From assembly GCA_963676655.2 (NCBI GenBank), contig CAXXKX010000003.1:2232001-2296000 (forward strand): a stretch of 64,000 nucleotides of DNA, in the 5' to 3' direction. Below are positions 35,135-44,066 of this stretch, piece by piece; the stretch's first letter is position 1, and every line of letters starts with the position of its first letter. Source of the DNA: G963676655 sp963676655. Its GTDB lineage: Bacteria > Verrucomicrobiota > Lentisphaeria > Victivallales > Victivallaceae. The notes under the pieces are model-generated. The model saw nothing but the letters and a program-made list of their open reading frames with translations. It did no database searches and was not told the DNA's origin. Both the position numbers and the translations under genes were made by a program.

Positions 35135-36247
35135 ATGCAGGAAAGCGAGCTTAAAATAATTGAAATATCTCAAGATGCAAATCTTTACGAGGCTTTTCCG
35201 GATATAGCAATAATGCCAAACGGGAGATTGATTTGCGTATTCCTGGAATGCAAACATCATGTAGACAGGTCATATTCCCGAATAATGTTATGCGAATCAC
35301 ATGATAGCGGTCGCACATGGACTCCCAAGAGAGCCCTTACCGAGTCATTGCAGGATACTGGATCATGGTGGAACTGTCCACGCATTCAACAGCTTAAAGA
35401 TGGCAGGATGCTGGTAACGGTGGACAAGGTGTTCGGAACTAAGTTATCGGAGGAACTGCAATCCAAAAGCAGTGTGCTTCTATATTTCAGTGATGACGGA
35501 GGCGCCAACTGGAATGAGCCGGTTGAAACTCCGGTTGACGGGATCGTGCCTGACAAGATTTGTGAGACCATAACCGGAAGATGGCTTTTAAGTGTCCATC
35601 ATCTACACCCGCAGACAGCGAATTTGACCCAAAGACTCTGGTACTCGGATGACAAAGGCAAATCGTGGACCGGGCCGGTAAATGTCGCCAGTAAAAAGGG
35701 TTTGGATTTGTGTGAAGTATCAATTATCCAGGTTGATGACAAGCTGGTCGGTTTACTGAGGGAAAATTCCAGCAAAGGGCTGGATTGCCATAAAGTTATC
35801 TCATTAGACGACGGAGTCAGTTGGTCCGAGCCGGTTGAGTTTCCTCTGCCGGGATGCCATCGCCCTGTGGCCGGTTATCTGGATGATGGCAGAATAATGA
35901 TAAGTTATCGTTTCATACAAGGGGGGAAACGGGGTAGCTGGACACAGAATTTCTTTGCGGCGGTCACAGATAAACAATCAATGCTGGCGAAATCGCGGAA
36001 TGGAGCCTTAGTGCGCATCAGACCGGTTGATTTTGACCGTGCAATTAACAGTGATACCGGTTATTCAGGCTGGGTCCAACTTGACAATAATGAAGTCTAT
36101 ATTGTAAATTATATTGTTGATTATGGTCTTAAGGCGCATATTCGCGGATACGTCATGAATCCGGGAGAATTTTTCGGGAAGCACCAGCAAAAAACATCGG
36201 ATGCAACTGAAACAAAGAAAAATGCAGTAGCAGTAGCTGTTGGATAA
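35135..36247 (+). CDS. Sialidase-like BNR/Asp-box protein (GH33-type fold)
   Basis: A 370-residue six-bladed propeller protein. Four Asp boxes of the form S-x-D-x-G-x-x-W are visible: SHDSGRTW, SDDGGANW, SDDKGKSW and SLDDGVSW. The N-terminal segment EAFPDIAIMPNGRLICVF is typical of exo-alpha-sialidase-like proteins of the PVC group. No signal peptide is seen, so it may be cytoplasmic and act on imported oligosaccharides. True sialidases need an Arg triad, which cannot be confirmed by eye. AAGAAGG precedes the ATG, and the next GH begins 12 bases after the stop. Confidence 0.8.
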   Translation: MQESELKIIEISQDANLYEAFPDIAIMPNGRLICVFLECKHHVDRSYSRIMLCESHDSGRTWTPKRALTESLQDTGSWWNCPRIQQLKDGRMLVTVDKVFGTKLSEELQSKSSVLLYFSDDGGANWNEPVETPVDGIVPDKICETITGRWLLSVHHLHPQTANLTQRLWYSDDKGKSWTGPVNVASKKGLDLCEVSIIQVDDKLVGLLRENSSKGLDCHKVISLDDGVSWSEPVEFPLPGCHRPVAGYLDDGRIMISYRFIQGGKRGSWTQNFFAAVTDKQSMLAKSRNGALVRIRPVDFDRAINSDTGYSGWVQLDNNEVYIVNYIVDYGLKAHIRGYVMNPGEFFGKHQQKTSDATETKKNAVAVAVG

Positions 36248-36259
36248 GGAACGACTCAA

Positions 36260-39200
36260 ATGATAAATGTTTTAAGAAAGTTTCTGCTGATTTTCTCTAT
36301 TGCAATACTGTCAAATTCAACATTTGCCGCATTATTGACCAGATCAGCTTATGATATGATAAATGGCTCGCCTGAAAGTAAAAGTATTCCGACCGCCGCC
36401 AGTGCAAAGGAAACTTATAAATATAACAGAAGTGGCTACATATATCTGGCAAAGGAAGAAGAAAATGACCGCTGCGGCGCCATATATACCGGCGATGGCA
36501 GCCGGTTTGCTTCTTTTGATTATGCTTGCGCTTCAGGATATAAATTTACCGGAGTTACTGTTTATGCGGCATTTTCAGGAGATAATACAAATCCCCGGTG
36601 GCACGGCAGCCATAATCAGATGGTTGAGCTTGTATACGGAGACAAGGTGCATAAACCGTCAGAGACTTACATCTCGGCCAGCGTAAAAGGATGGACCGGT
36701 AGAAAATTTTATTTTACCATTCCGTTTAAAGATAATATTGATAAGGTGCAAGTGCGTTTCAAAGCAAGCTCCAGCGACCACTTGTGTATCAGCCATATCA
36801 AGCTTGACGTAGCGCCGTTATCCGCGACTCTCACCAATAATTTGTTGACGATAATTGACCATGGACGTATTGTGAACTGTTGGTTGCGAGGGGGGGATGT
36901 TCAGAAGAAAAACGGATATATAGAATTTAGCGGACAGGGAGCTTTGGCGCTTGGACAAAGGGCCATGGATAAGGGAAATTTGTCAATTTTCGCTAAACTT
37001 GAATTGAAAAAATCAGAACAGACGGCTGCGTCATTTTATTTTAACGGTAATAATTTTGGTTTTGACGGTGGAGGCAATGCGAAGGGTAAATGTTTTCTTG
37101 AAGGTCCGGATATTAAACCTAAGGGGTATCAGCTTGCCGATTTGCATATAAAACCGGGTGTTCCGTTTATATTTGAGATGAAACGCACTGGCGCCAATCT
37201 GGAATTTTTCATCGATGGAAAGAAAGTCGGAGCTACGAAAACAGATCCTCTGTCTCCTGTTTTTTTCGGACTCAGGCCGCATCGCAATACGATGAAGATT
37301 TTTGATTTTTATGCCACCGGGACCTTGGAGGAAAAAGTTAACGATGCAATGTTCGTCAAACACAGCTCAATAAAAGAACGCTGCCCCGTGATATACACTC
37401 CAGTTGATATAAACACACCTCTGAAGCTGACAATAAAAAGGACAAATGAAAGAACTGTAAAACTTCTCCTTAAAGCTGATGAAACGACGCTTGTTCAATC
37501 AGCAACGGTCCCGGTTTTATCGATACTAGACCAGACTTATATTGTGATTCCGCCGCATTTGCTGAAAGAAGCATACGATAAAGGTGGAAAATACTTTGCT
37601 ATGCGGCCAATGACGGCCCGGGTTATGACAGCGGACGGCAAGCTCAATGCGGAATACGCGTTCGGCGCATTCTCTCCGGGGACAAAGGCTGGTTTCCCGT
37701 CTTGCGGCATCAAAAAAATCAATGGCAGAACCAGAATGATGATAAACGGGCAGCCCCAGCCGGATATGTTGAGTTATCAGCAGGAGGAACACGGCAAGTT
37801 CATAGCTGATCAAACAACCGGATTTTACAATAGCGGTATCAGGCTGTTCAGGTTTCTATTGAAAGACTGGTCATGCTGGAACAAGAACGGAGAACCGGAT
37901 ACGGACAAAATTTTTCGGGAAATCCAGTCCGCAATGTTGAGGCTGGTTACCCATGCGCCCGATTCACGCATGTTAATAACCTGGTATTTATACGTGCCTC
38001 CGATGTATTGCGTTAAATATCCGGATGAAGCCATAAAATTTGATAACAATGGAAAAGCGATCAGGCATGCTCCGGGAAAAACTCTTCAGCCTTCCTACGC
38101 CTCGGAAAAATGGCGGAAAGTCAGAAATGAAATATTCGCAAAAGTTATCAAAAAAATGGCAGACTCTCCATGGGCTGACCGGGTTGCGGGTATACAGCTG
38201 GCCTATGCAAATGGAGGAGAATGGAATAACTGGGGATACCATGAGGGCAAATTCGCTGATTTTTCCCGACCAATGCAGAATGCGTTTGGATCATGGTTGA
38301 GAAAAAAATACGGCACTGAAGTGGTTTTACAGAAAACCTGGAATCAGCCGTCAGCATCATTTCGTTCGGCTGTTCCCGGAAGAAAAAACAGGATCGGCAG
38401 GCCGGATTATTTTTTCAGGAATTTCGAAAAGGAATATCCATCAGTTGATTATTACAAGTTCTGGCAGGAGTTCACGGTTGATACGATTGAATATTTTGCA
38501 AAATATATCAAAGAGAAATCCAATAACAAATTACTGGTCGGAGCTTATTTCGGTTATTATGTCGGACATTTGACCGGTAGTTTGTATCATTCTCTTGACT
38601 CTGGCCACTACGGGGTGGTAAGGTATCTGAATTCACCGTATCTTGACTTTCTTTGCGCTCCATATACTTACCGAAAACGTCGCATCAGCTGCCCGCTGAA
38701 TTATGTTTTCAGCTCGGTTACGCTGCATAATAAACTGATGTATACAGAAGACGACCAACGGACCCATAGAAGCTCAAAAAATCACGCAATCTATGGCAAA
38801 GCCGATACTCTTGATGAGTCCATTGAAATTGCCAAACGTGATTTCGGATTAAACTTGTTAAAAGGCGGCAGCTACTGCTTTGTCGACTTTGTTCTGGGCT
38901 GGTATCAGGATAAGGAATATCTGGACACTGTAAGGAAATTGCATGAGATTGAACCAGTCATTCTTAATACTCCAACAAGTAAACCGGAAGTGGCGGTCCT
39001 GGTTAGTGAAAGCTCTATGCCCTATATTTCAAACCGGGCGGCTCCCGCTCTTTTCCATTCTTATTACACTTTGCGCAAATCCCTTGACCAGACCGGTGCC
39101 CCCTATGACCTGTTTTATGCCGGGGATATCGCAAAAATTGATTTCTCCGGATATAAACTGGTTATTTTCATGAATTGTGAAAAGCTCAGCGACTCACAAA

Positions 39201-39817
39201 TTGATCTTATGAACAAGAAAGTTAAAAACAGTCAACGCAACATTCTTATGTTGTACGCGCCTGGTATTATCGGCAAAAATGGAATAGACATAGTTCGCAT
39301 GCAGAAAGTCAGCGGCATGAAATTCAAGCTTATTCCCAATGAAAAAATTACTTCAATAAAATTAGACGGAGTCGGTATCCCTCTTAATTTAAAGCTGAAC
39401 AAGCCATTCGGGCCGGTAATTGCGATTAACGATGCTTCCGTCACGGCGTTAGGCAGGATAAATGACAAGTACGTTGGAGTCGGGAGAAAAAAATATCGTG
39501 ACTTTACCGTTTTCTACGTCGGTTACACCGGTATGGATTCAAATTGGTTAAGATATTTCTACAAGCAAAGCAAGGTACACATTTACCTTGACAGCTCGGA
39601 TACTTTTTTTGCTAACGCGCCGTTCTATTGTCTTTACACGCGTTCGGCGGGTGATCGTGAATTGTTGTTCCCCGGGAAGTGCGAAGTCATTTTTGACCTC
39701 TATGACAAAAAGGAACTGGGACGCAACTCCAATAAAGTCAGAATATCATGCCCCTCTGAAGCTAAAACCAGGCTTATATATGCCGGCAAACGCTCCGGTT
39801 TGACCAATAGCAAGTAA
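36260..39817 (+). CDS. Large secreted GH42-like hydrolase with LamG-type domain
   Basis: An 1185-residue protein with a signal peptide (LRKFLLIFSIAILSNSTFAAL). An N-terminal beta-rich region runs to about 190. A LamG/DUF1080-like sandwich spans ~195-355 (GYIEFSGQGALALGQR...FFIDGKKVGA). A GH-A barrel of beta-galactosidase type spans ~480-900. Glu in YANGGEWNNWGYH (about residue 653) is a candidate acid/base and Glu in MYTEDDQRTH (about 828) a candidate nucleophile. LRKKYGTEVVLQKTWNQP is the usual GH42 signature region. A beta-galactosidase trimerisation-like domain follows (PEVAVLVSES...KLVIFMNCEKLSDSQI). AAGGA lies at the sialidase stop. Substrate unknown. Confidence 0.78.
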   Translation: MINVLRKFLLIFSIAILSNSTFAALLTRSAYDMINGSPESKSIPTAASAKETYKYNRSGYIYLAKEEENDRCGAIYTGDGSRFASFDYACASGYKFTGVTVYAAFSGDNTNPRWHGSHNQMVELVYGDKVHKPSETYISASVKGWTGRKFYFTIPFKDNIDKVQVRFKASSSDHLCISHIKLDVAPLSATLTNNLLTIIDHGRIVNCWLRGGDVQKKNGYIEFSGQGALALGQRAMDKGNLSIFAKLELKKSEQTAASFYFNGNNFGFDGGGNAKGKCFLEGPDIKPKGYQLADLHIKPGVPFIFEMKRTGANLEFFIDGKKVGATKTDPLSPVFFGLRPHRNTMKIFDFYATGTLEEKVNDAMFVKHSSIKERCPVIYTPVDINTPLKLTIKRTNERTVKLLLKADETTLVQSATVPVLSILDQTYIVIPPHLLKEAYDKGGKYFAMRPMTARVMTADGKLNAEYAFGAFSPGTKAGFPSCGIKKINGRTRMMINGQPQPDMLSYQQEEHGKFIADQTTGFYNSGIRLFRFLLKDWSCWNKNGEPDTDKIFREIQSAMLRLVTHAPDSRMLITWYLYVPPMYCVKYPDEAIKFDNNGKAIRHAPGKTLQPSYASEKWRKVRNEIFAKVIKKMADSPWADRVAGIQLAYANGGEWNNWGYHEGKFADFSRPMQNAFGSWLRKKYGTEVVLQKTWNQPSASFRSAVPGRKNRIGRPDYFFRNFEKEYPSVDYYKFWQEFTVDTIEYFAKYIKEKSNNKLLVGAYFGYYVGHLTGSLYHSLDSGHYGVVRYLNSPYLDFLCAPYTYRKRRISCPLNYVFSSVTLHNKLMYTEDDQRTHRSSKNHAIYGKADTLDESIEIAKRDFGLNLLKGGSYCFVDFVLGWYQDKEYLDTVRKLHEIEPVILNTPTSKPEVAVLVSESSMPYISNRAAPALFHSYYTLRKSLDQTGAPYDLFYAGDIAKIDFSGYKLVIFMNCEKLSDSQIDLMNKKVKNSQRNILMLYAPGIIGKNGIDIVRMQKVSGMKFKLIPNEKITSIKLDGVGIPLNLKLNKPFGPVIAINDASVTALGRINDKYVGVGRKKYRDFTVFYVGYTGMDSNWLRYFYKQSKVHIYLDSSDTFFANAPFYCLYTRSAGDRELLFPGKCEVIFDLYDKKELGRNSNKVRISCPSEAKTRLIYAGKRSGLTNSK

Positions 39818-39899
39818 AGCGACTCTTATTTGCGTTCTCGCGATGTTTCCATATCAATCATAAACAAGACTCATATTTAATTATTAAGGAACAAGCATT

Positions 39900-41753
39900 A
39901 TGTCAAGCAACAAGAAACAACACTTTTCCTACCGTTCATTCTGGCCGGAATTCGAAGCGATGAAAAAATTTCATGATGTGGATGTGAACACTGTCTGCAT
40001 ATTTGCCGCAAATACGGATAATTCACTGGGCAAGCCTTATTCGAAATACCCGCCGGTATGGCGCTGGTTCGGTAAATACGATTTCGAATCCCTCGACCGG
40101 CAGTACGATGATGTGCTGGCAGTCAATCCTGATGCCGTATTTATCAGTATGGTCGACTTGAATACACCCATCTGGCTTCAGCGGCAATTAACCTTGCAGG
40201 GGCACAGCGCTGAATGCGAAAGTTTCAGCATGCTTAGCTGCGCCTGCTCAAATCCGGCGTGGTACAATGCAGTTAAAGAATATCTTGAGGCTTTCATAAA
40301 TCATGTTGAGGCGCGCTACGGAGACCGCGTCAAAGCTTATGTTCTTGCCTGCGGCATGACTGACGAATGGACAGACTACAGCCAGGGCGCCGCCGGGAAA
40401 AGCAAAACTCAGGCATGGAAGTGCTGGCTGAAGGCGAATAATAAAGCGGAAGTCCCCGTTCCGACATTTGAACGTATTAAAAAAGCCGGATTCGAGAATT
40501 TGATCCGGAATCCTGAAACGGAACAGGATATTGTCGATTATGCACATTTTACCGGTGATATTATAGCTGACAGAGTGCTTGACTTTGCCGCAAAATCCCG
40601 GGAACTGATCCCGGAACAGCGCCAGATTGGGGTGTTTTTTGGCTATATTCTGGAACTGGTTGAAGAGCGAATGGTCTGGTGCGGTCATTTGGAATATGAA
40701 CGGCTTTTCGCGTCGAAAGACATAGATTTCTTTATAAGTCCGGGCAATTATACTGATCGCCAAATGGGCGGCGGCAGCGGATTCATGGTTCCCAACGGCA
40801 CCCGTGTACGTTATGGAAAAGGATTTCTGCATGAAATAGATCATCGGACACCAACATATAACTGTGACCTTGATGAATTCGTATCAATAGGTTGGATGAT
40901 TCCGTGGAAAGATCAGGCTGAAGCTACCGCAGGTTTGAAGCGTGAGCTTTCCCTGCCGATAGTCAGCCAGGCTTCGCTCTGGTGCTTTGATATGTGGGGA
41001 GGTGTTTTTAAAACCCCGGAAACAATGAAGGTAATAGAACAAAGTAAACGCCTTTGGGATAAATATGCCTCTCTTAACAGCGCGAACAATGCTGAAGTCG
41101 CTCTGATTGTCGATCCGCAAAGTATGCGTTATGTCAATGACAAAAATCATGAAGTTGCAAAAATAAATATGCAAACCCGTAATAAACTGAATCGCCTCGG
41201 CGCGCCGTTTGAGGTTTTTTCATTCAATGATATAGCCCATGTGGATTTGAGCTCATATAAGATGTTGGTCTTTCCGGGTCTCTTTACTTTGACGCCTGAA
41301 AAAAAGAACATACTTGAAAAATACATCTTCAACTCAAACCGCACTGTATTGTTTGCCTATGCCCCGGGGATTTGCGATGGTCAGGATCTGGATATTTCAC
41401 GGGTTAAGGAGTTAACCGGAACCGCTTTCAATACTCCGGGAATAAATATAACTCAATATGACGGGTGGAAATCAGTTTATCTTGCCAGGTATGACGAGTT
41501 GACCCCTGAGTTGCTGAAAAGGCTCGCGGCGGAAGCAGGGGTTAACATATATTGTCGGGAAGAGGTTCCGGTTTATGCCAGTGACCGTTTATTGATGATC
41601 CATACGGCGACCGGCGGCAATATGGCAATCCGCCTGCCGCGTTCATACTCGAAAATAACAGAACTATATTCAGATAGAATTGTGGCTGAAAACTCCGCGG
41701 AATTTAATTTTGACTTCAACAGTCCTGATACGGCGCTTTTTGAACTGGAATAA
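39900..41753 (+). CDS. GH42-like beta-galactosidase homologue without signal peptide
   Basis: A 617-residue protein with a GH-A barrel followed by a trimerisation-like domain (AEVALIVDPQSMRYV, YKMLVFPGLFTLTPEKKNILE). It lacks a signal peptide and the N-terminal modules of the upstream paralogue, so it is probably cytoplasmic. Candidate catalytic residues are Glu in ACGMTDEWTDY (about 157) and Glu in FLHEIDHRT (about 312). AAGGAA precedes the ATG. Together with the sialidase-like protein it may finish breakdown of oligosaccharides produced by the secreted enzyme. It closes the operon that begins at pseudopilin 6. Confidence 0.75.
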   Translation: MSSNKKQHFSYRSFWPEFEAMKKFHDVDVNTVCIFAANTDNSLGKPYSKYPPVWRWFGKYDFESLDRQYDDVLAVNPDAVFISMVDLNTPIWLQRQLTLQGHSAECESFSMLSCACSNPAWYNAVKEYLEAFINHVEARYGDRVKAYVLACGMTDEWTDYSQGAAGKSKTQAWKCWLKANNKAEVPVPTFERIKKAGFENLIRNPETEQDIVDYAHFTGDIIADRVLDFAAKSRELIPEQRQIGVFFGYILELVEERMVWCGHLEYERLFASKDIDFFISPGNYTDRQMGGGSGFMVPNGTRVRYGKGFLHEIDHRTPTYNCDLDEFVSIGWMIPWKDQAEATAGLKRELSLPIVSQASLWCFDMWGGVFKTPETMKVIEQSKRLWDKYASLNSANNAEVALIVDPQSMRYVNDKNHEVAKINMQTRNKLNRLGAPFEVFSFNDIAHVDLSSYKMLVFPGLFTLTPEKKNILEKYIFNSNRTVLFAYAPGICDGQDLDISRVKELTGTAFNTPGINITQYDGWKSVYLARYDELTPELLKRLAAEAGVNIYCREEVPVYASDRLLMIHTATGGNMAIRLPRSYSKITELYSDRIVAENSAEFNFDFNSPDTALFELE

Positions 41754-42143
41754 CCAGGAAATTAACCCATTATCCTTAAACTCTCTTTGATGTGATTGAG
41801 CAACGTTGAAGCGCTAGGGGGATTTAGCCGATATCCTCCTTTCCGGTAATGTTGCTAGACTCATGCGAAACTATTATTTGCACCATGAAGAGCATGAAGA
41901 AGTATTTAAATTTTCAGCATAAGCTGAAAAATAAAAAAACTTTTTCGTGACTTTTCGTGATTTTTCGTGGTTAATATTTGCATTTTGCACGACTCTTTTA
42001 ATGTTTCAAGTCTGTTTATATATAGTCCCTGAGTGAAAACTAATAAAAAGACAAAAAGAAATTTGCATGGAAGAAATATTGGTTTTATGTTTTTGTAAAG
42101 TATAAATTAAATATGTTCAATTATCGTTATAAGGAGAACGGTC
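41754..42143. other. Intergenic region (390 bp) with inverted repeat copy
   Basis: Contains the second CACGAAAA repeat (41900-41986) and an AT-rich stretch before pseudopilin 7. No open frame with a ribosome site was seen. Confidence 0.65.
41900..41986 (-). repeat. CACGAAAA dispersed repeat, copy 2 (inverted)
   Basis: Reverse complement of 17526-17610: hairpin TTTTCAGC-ATAA-GCTGAAAA, an A/T tract and then three TTTCGTGA-type units, bounded by TTAATATTTGCATTTT. Same order of parts, opposite orientation, 24 kb away. Confidence 0.8.
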
Positions 42144-42827
42144 ATGAAAAGGGCGAAATTTTTTACCCTGATCGAACTCCTGATCGTGATAGCGATAATA
42201 GCGATACTCGCGGCATTGTTTCTTCCCGCCCTGAATCGCGCCCGGGAACGTGCCCATAAAATCTTGTGCGCGGGAAATCTCAAACAGATTGCTTTGCTCA
42301 CGCAAAGCTATACCATCGATTACAGTGAGTATCTTCCTTTATCTTACGTTCCGGGAATGAGTCCGTACAAACTCGGTTACTGGCCAAGCGCGCTGGATCA
42401 GGCCATAGCCGGACGAATGGTCTACCCGGTCGAGTCGGGTATTTTCAGGTGTCCGGCGGCAAAAACTGAAATCTATCAGAATGTCAGCTATGGTCTCCCC
42501 AATTATTGCGGAAATATGGAAAAACTGAAAACGGATTCCAGATATGCCCCCGTCAAGATCAACCGGGTCAAACAAGCTTCCGGGGCCATCCACGGGATGG
42601 AGATCAAACATAAAACTGTTTCCGCCGGTTCAGGGTATTATCCGGTATGGGTTCTCGGTTCGCTGTATTCTGACTATTTTGCCGGTTATGTAAATTATCC
42701 GCATGCCTCGACCGCCAATGCCTGTTATGTTGACGGTCATGTCGGCAGCATCAAACTGCTGGAGCCCGACAGTGGCTACAGTTACGATACTCGCGGTTAT
42801 GCCTCGGCGTGGGTTCTTGATAAGTAA
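42144..42827 (+). CDS. Type II secretion-type pseudopilin, H-X9-DG class (7 of 9)
   Basis: A 227-residue pseudopilin with leader MKRAKF and FTLIELLIVIAIIAILAALF; Phe is at -1. The C-terminal motif is HASTANACYVDG. It is strikingly similar over its whole length to pseudopilin 8 at 45263, sharing SPYKLGYWP, GNMEKL/M, DSRYAPVKIN and a WVLDK end, far beyond the N-terminal helix. AAGGAGA precedes the ATG. It stands between the GH42 operon and the GH130 gene, separated from the latter by a regulated promoter. Confidence 0.9.
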   Translation: MKRAKFFTLIELLIVIAIIAILAALFLPALNRARERAHKILCAGNLKQIALLTQSYTIDYSEYLPLSYVPGMSPYKLGYWPSALDQAIAGRMVYPVESGIFRCPAAKTEIYQNVSYGLPNYCGNMEKLKTDSRYAPVKINRVKQASGAIHGMEIKHKTVSAGSGYYPVWVLGSLYSDYFAGYVNYPHASTANACYVDGHVGSIKLLEPDSGYSYDTRGYASAWVLDK

Positions 42828-42860
42828 TCTCCCGCTCAAAATTCTTTTTTTTATAAAATC

Positions 42861-42878
42861 TTTTAAATCGATTTAAAA
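42861..42878 (+). promoter_or_regulatory. LacI-type operator O1 (upstream of GH130 promoter)
   Basis: Perfect 18-bp palindrome TTTTAAATCGATTTAAAA with a central CG typical of LacI-family sites. It lies just upstream of the -35 box, with its centre 54 bp before that of O2. Confidence 0.85.
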
Positions 42879-42883
42879 AAGTA

Positions 42884-42912
42884 TTGACTTTTCACGGTTA
42901 ATAACGTATACT
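42884..42912 (+). promoter_or_regulatory. Promoter of the GH130 gene
   Basis: TTGACT (42884-42889), a 17-base spacer and TATACT (42907-42912), enclosed between operators O1 and O2. Confidence 0.8.
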
Positions 42913-42917
42913 ATATA

Positions 42918-42929
42918 TAAATCGATTTA
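42918..42929 (+). promoter_or_regulatory. LacI-type operator O2 (at GH130 transcription start)
   Basis: Perfect 12-bp palindrome TAAATCGATTTA covering the expected +1 position of the GH130 promoter. Confidence 0.85.
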
Positions 42930-43032
42930 AAAAGAATTGGTGAATGTGTTCAATAAAGATATTTGTAGCTGAAAACAGATAGCGCGCAGGCGGCAAATTG
43001 TCTTGAAGAAAAAACTAATGAAGGAGATAAAA

Positions 43033-43971
43033 GTGGCAAAGATAATTAAGCTGGAGCGTCATCCTGACAATCCTGTCCTGCTTCCCCGGCCTTATTCCGC
43101 CTGGGATACGTACGGGGCGTGCAATCCCGCGGCGGCAATGGATGATCAGGGGCGGGTTCATATTCTTTATCGGGGCGAAGGGATTACGCCGCGCAGTCCG
43201 GGCAGCAGGTTTCATGTGGCGACAATTGGCCATGCGGTTTCGGATGACGGGGTAAATATTGTTGAACGCTCCGATTATCCGGTAATCGATTTTCTGGGAG
43301 AGGATAAAAATCTATGGGGGATCAACGGGGTCGAAGATCCCCGGATTACCAGAATCGGGGATACCTACTACATCGTCTATGTGGTGACTTCTGATTGCTG
43401 GGACCGGCTGGCCTTGGCGTCGACTAAGGATTTTAAAACATTTACCAAGCATGGTTTGATCCTGGACGATATTTCACAGCGGACGGCAGGTCTTTTCCCT
43501 GAAAAAATCAACGGCAAATATTTCATCATGCACCGGCCGATTCCCAATATCTGGATATCGGAGAGTTTGGATTTGCTTAAATGGGAAAACCCCCGAATGA
43601 TTTTAACGAATCGGATTCTGCCTTGGTGTGAGGCTAAATTGGGTATTTGCGCGCCGCCGATTCGGACGGAAAAAGCCTGGGCGGTCATATTTCACGGCAA
43701 AGACCGGCACTGGGTGTATCGGCTAGGGATTTTCTGGCTCGATCTCGAGGATCCGGGTAAGGTGCTTAAAGTTCAGGAAAAGCCGATTCTGGAGCCGGAA
43801 ACGCCCTATGAGACTAAAAAAGGGATTACCGGAAACTGCGTGTATGCCTGCGGCGCGGTTGTTAAAAACGGCAAGGTTTATGTTTATTACGGGGCCGGGG
43901 ATTCTTACGGCTGCGTAGCGACAATGCCGCAGGAAATGCTGGAATTGCCGGATGATTTGCCGGGCGGATGA
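43033..43971 (+). CDS. GH130-type beta-mannoside phosphorylase or hydrolase
   Basis: A 312-residue five-bladed propeller enzyme of the GH130 family, which phosphorolyses or hydrolyses beta-mannosides in the cytoplasm. The pattern includes CNPAAAMDDQGRVHILYRGEG near the start, GVEDPRITRIGDTYYIVYV at about 95-115 and VYVYYGAGDSYGCVA at the C-terminus. The GTG at 43033 is chosen because AAGGAG (43021-43026) lies 6 bases before it; a TTG ten codons upstream lacks a site. No signal peptide. Its promoter carries the same paired operators as the following LacI gene, so the two form a small regulon for beta-mannan oligosaccharides or N-glycan cores. The exact subfamily cannot be told. Confidence 0.88.
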   Translation: MAKIIKLERHPDNPVLLPRPYSAWDTYGACNPAAAMDDQGRVHILYRGEGITPRSPGSRFHVATIGHAVSDDGVNIVERSDYPVIDFLGEDKNLWGINGVEDPRITRIGDTYYIVYVVTSDCWDRLALASTKDFKTFTKHGLILDDISQRTAGLFPEKINGKYFIMHRPIPNIWISESLDLLKWENPRMILTNRILPWCEAKLGICAPPIRTEKAWAVIFHGKDRHWVYRLGIFWLDLEDPGKVLKVQEKPILEPETPYETKKGITGNCVYACGAVVKNGKVYVYYGAGDSYGCVATMPQEMLELPDDLPGG

Positions 43972-43980
43972 TAAAAATTC

Positions 43981-43994
43981 TTAAATCGATTTAA
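43981..43994 (+). promoter_or_regulatory. LacI-type operator O3 (upstream of LacI promoter)
   Basis: Perfect 14-bp palindrome TTAAATCGATTTAA, 9 bases after the GH130 stop and just upstream of the -35 box of the LacI gene. Its centre is 54 bp before that of O4, the same distance as O1 to O2. Confidence 0.85.
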
Positions 43995-44002
43995 AAATAT
44001 CA

Positions 44003-44030
44003 TTGCATTTTATGCATAATAATGTATATT
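44003..44030 (+). promoter_or_regulatory. Promoter of the LacI gene at 44067
   Basis: TTGCAT (44003-44008), a 16-base spacer and TATATT (44025-44030), enclosed between operators O3 and O4. Confidence 0.7.
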
Positions 44031-44035
44031 ATATA

Positions 44036-44047
44036 TAGATCGATTTA
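44036..44047 (+). promoter_or_regulatory. LacI-type operator O4 (at LacI transcription start)
   Basis: TAGATCGATTTA, one change from the TAAATCGATTTA core of O2, covering the expected +1 of the LacI promoter. Confidence 0.75.
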
Positions 44048-44066
44048 AATAGAGAAAGCGGAACAA

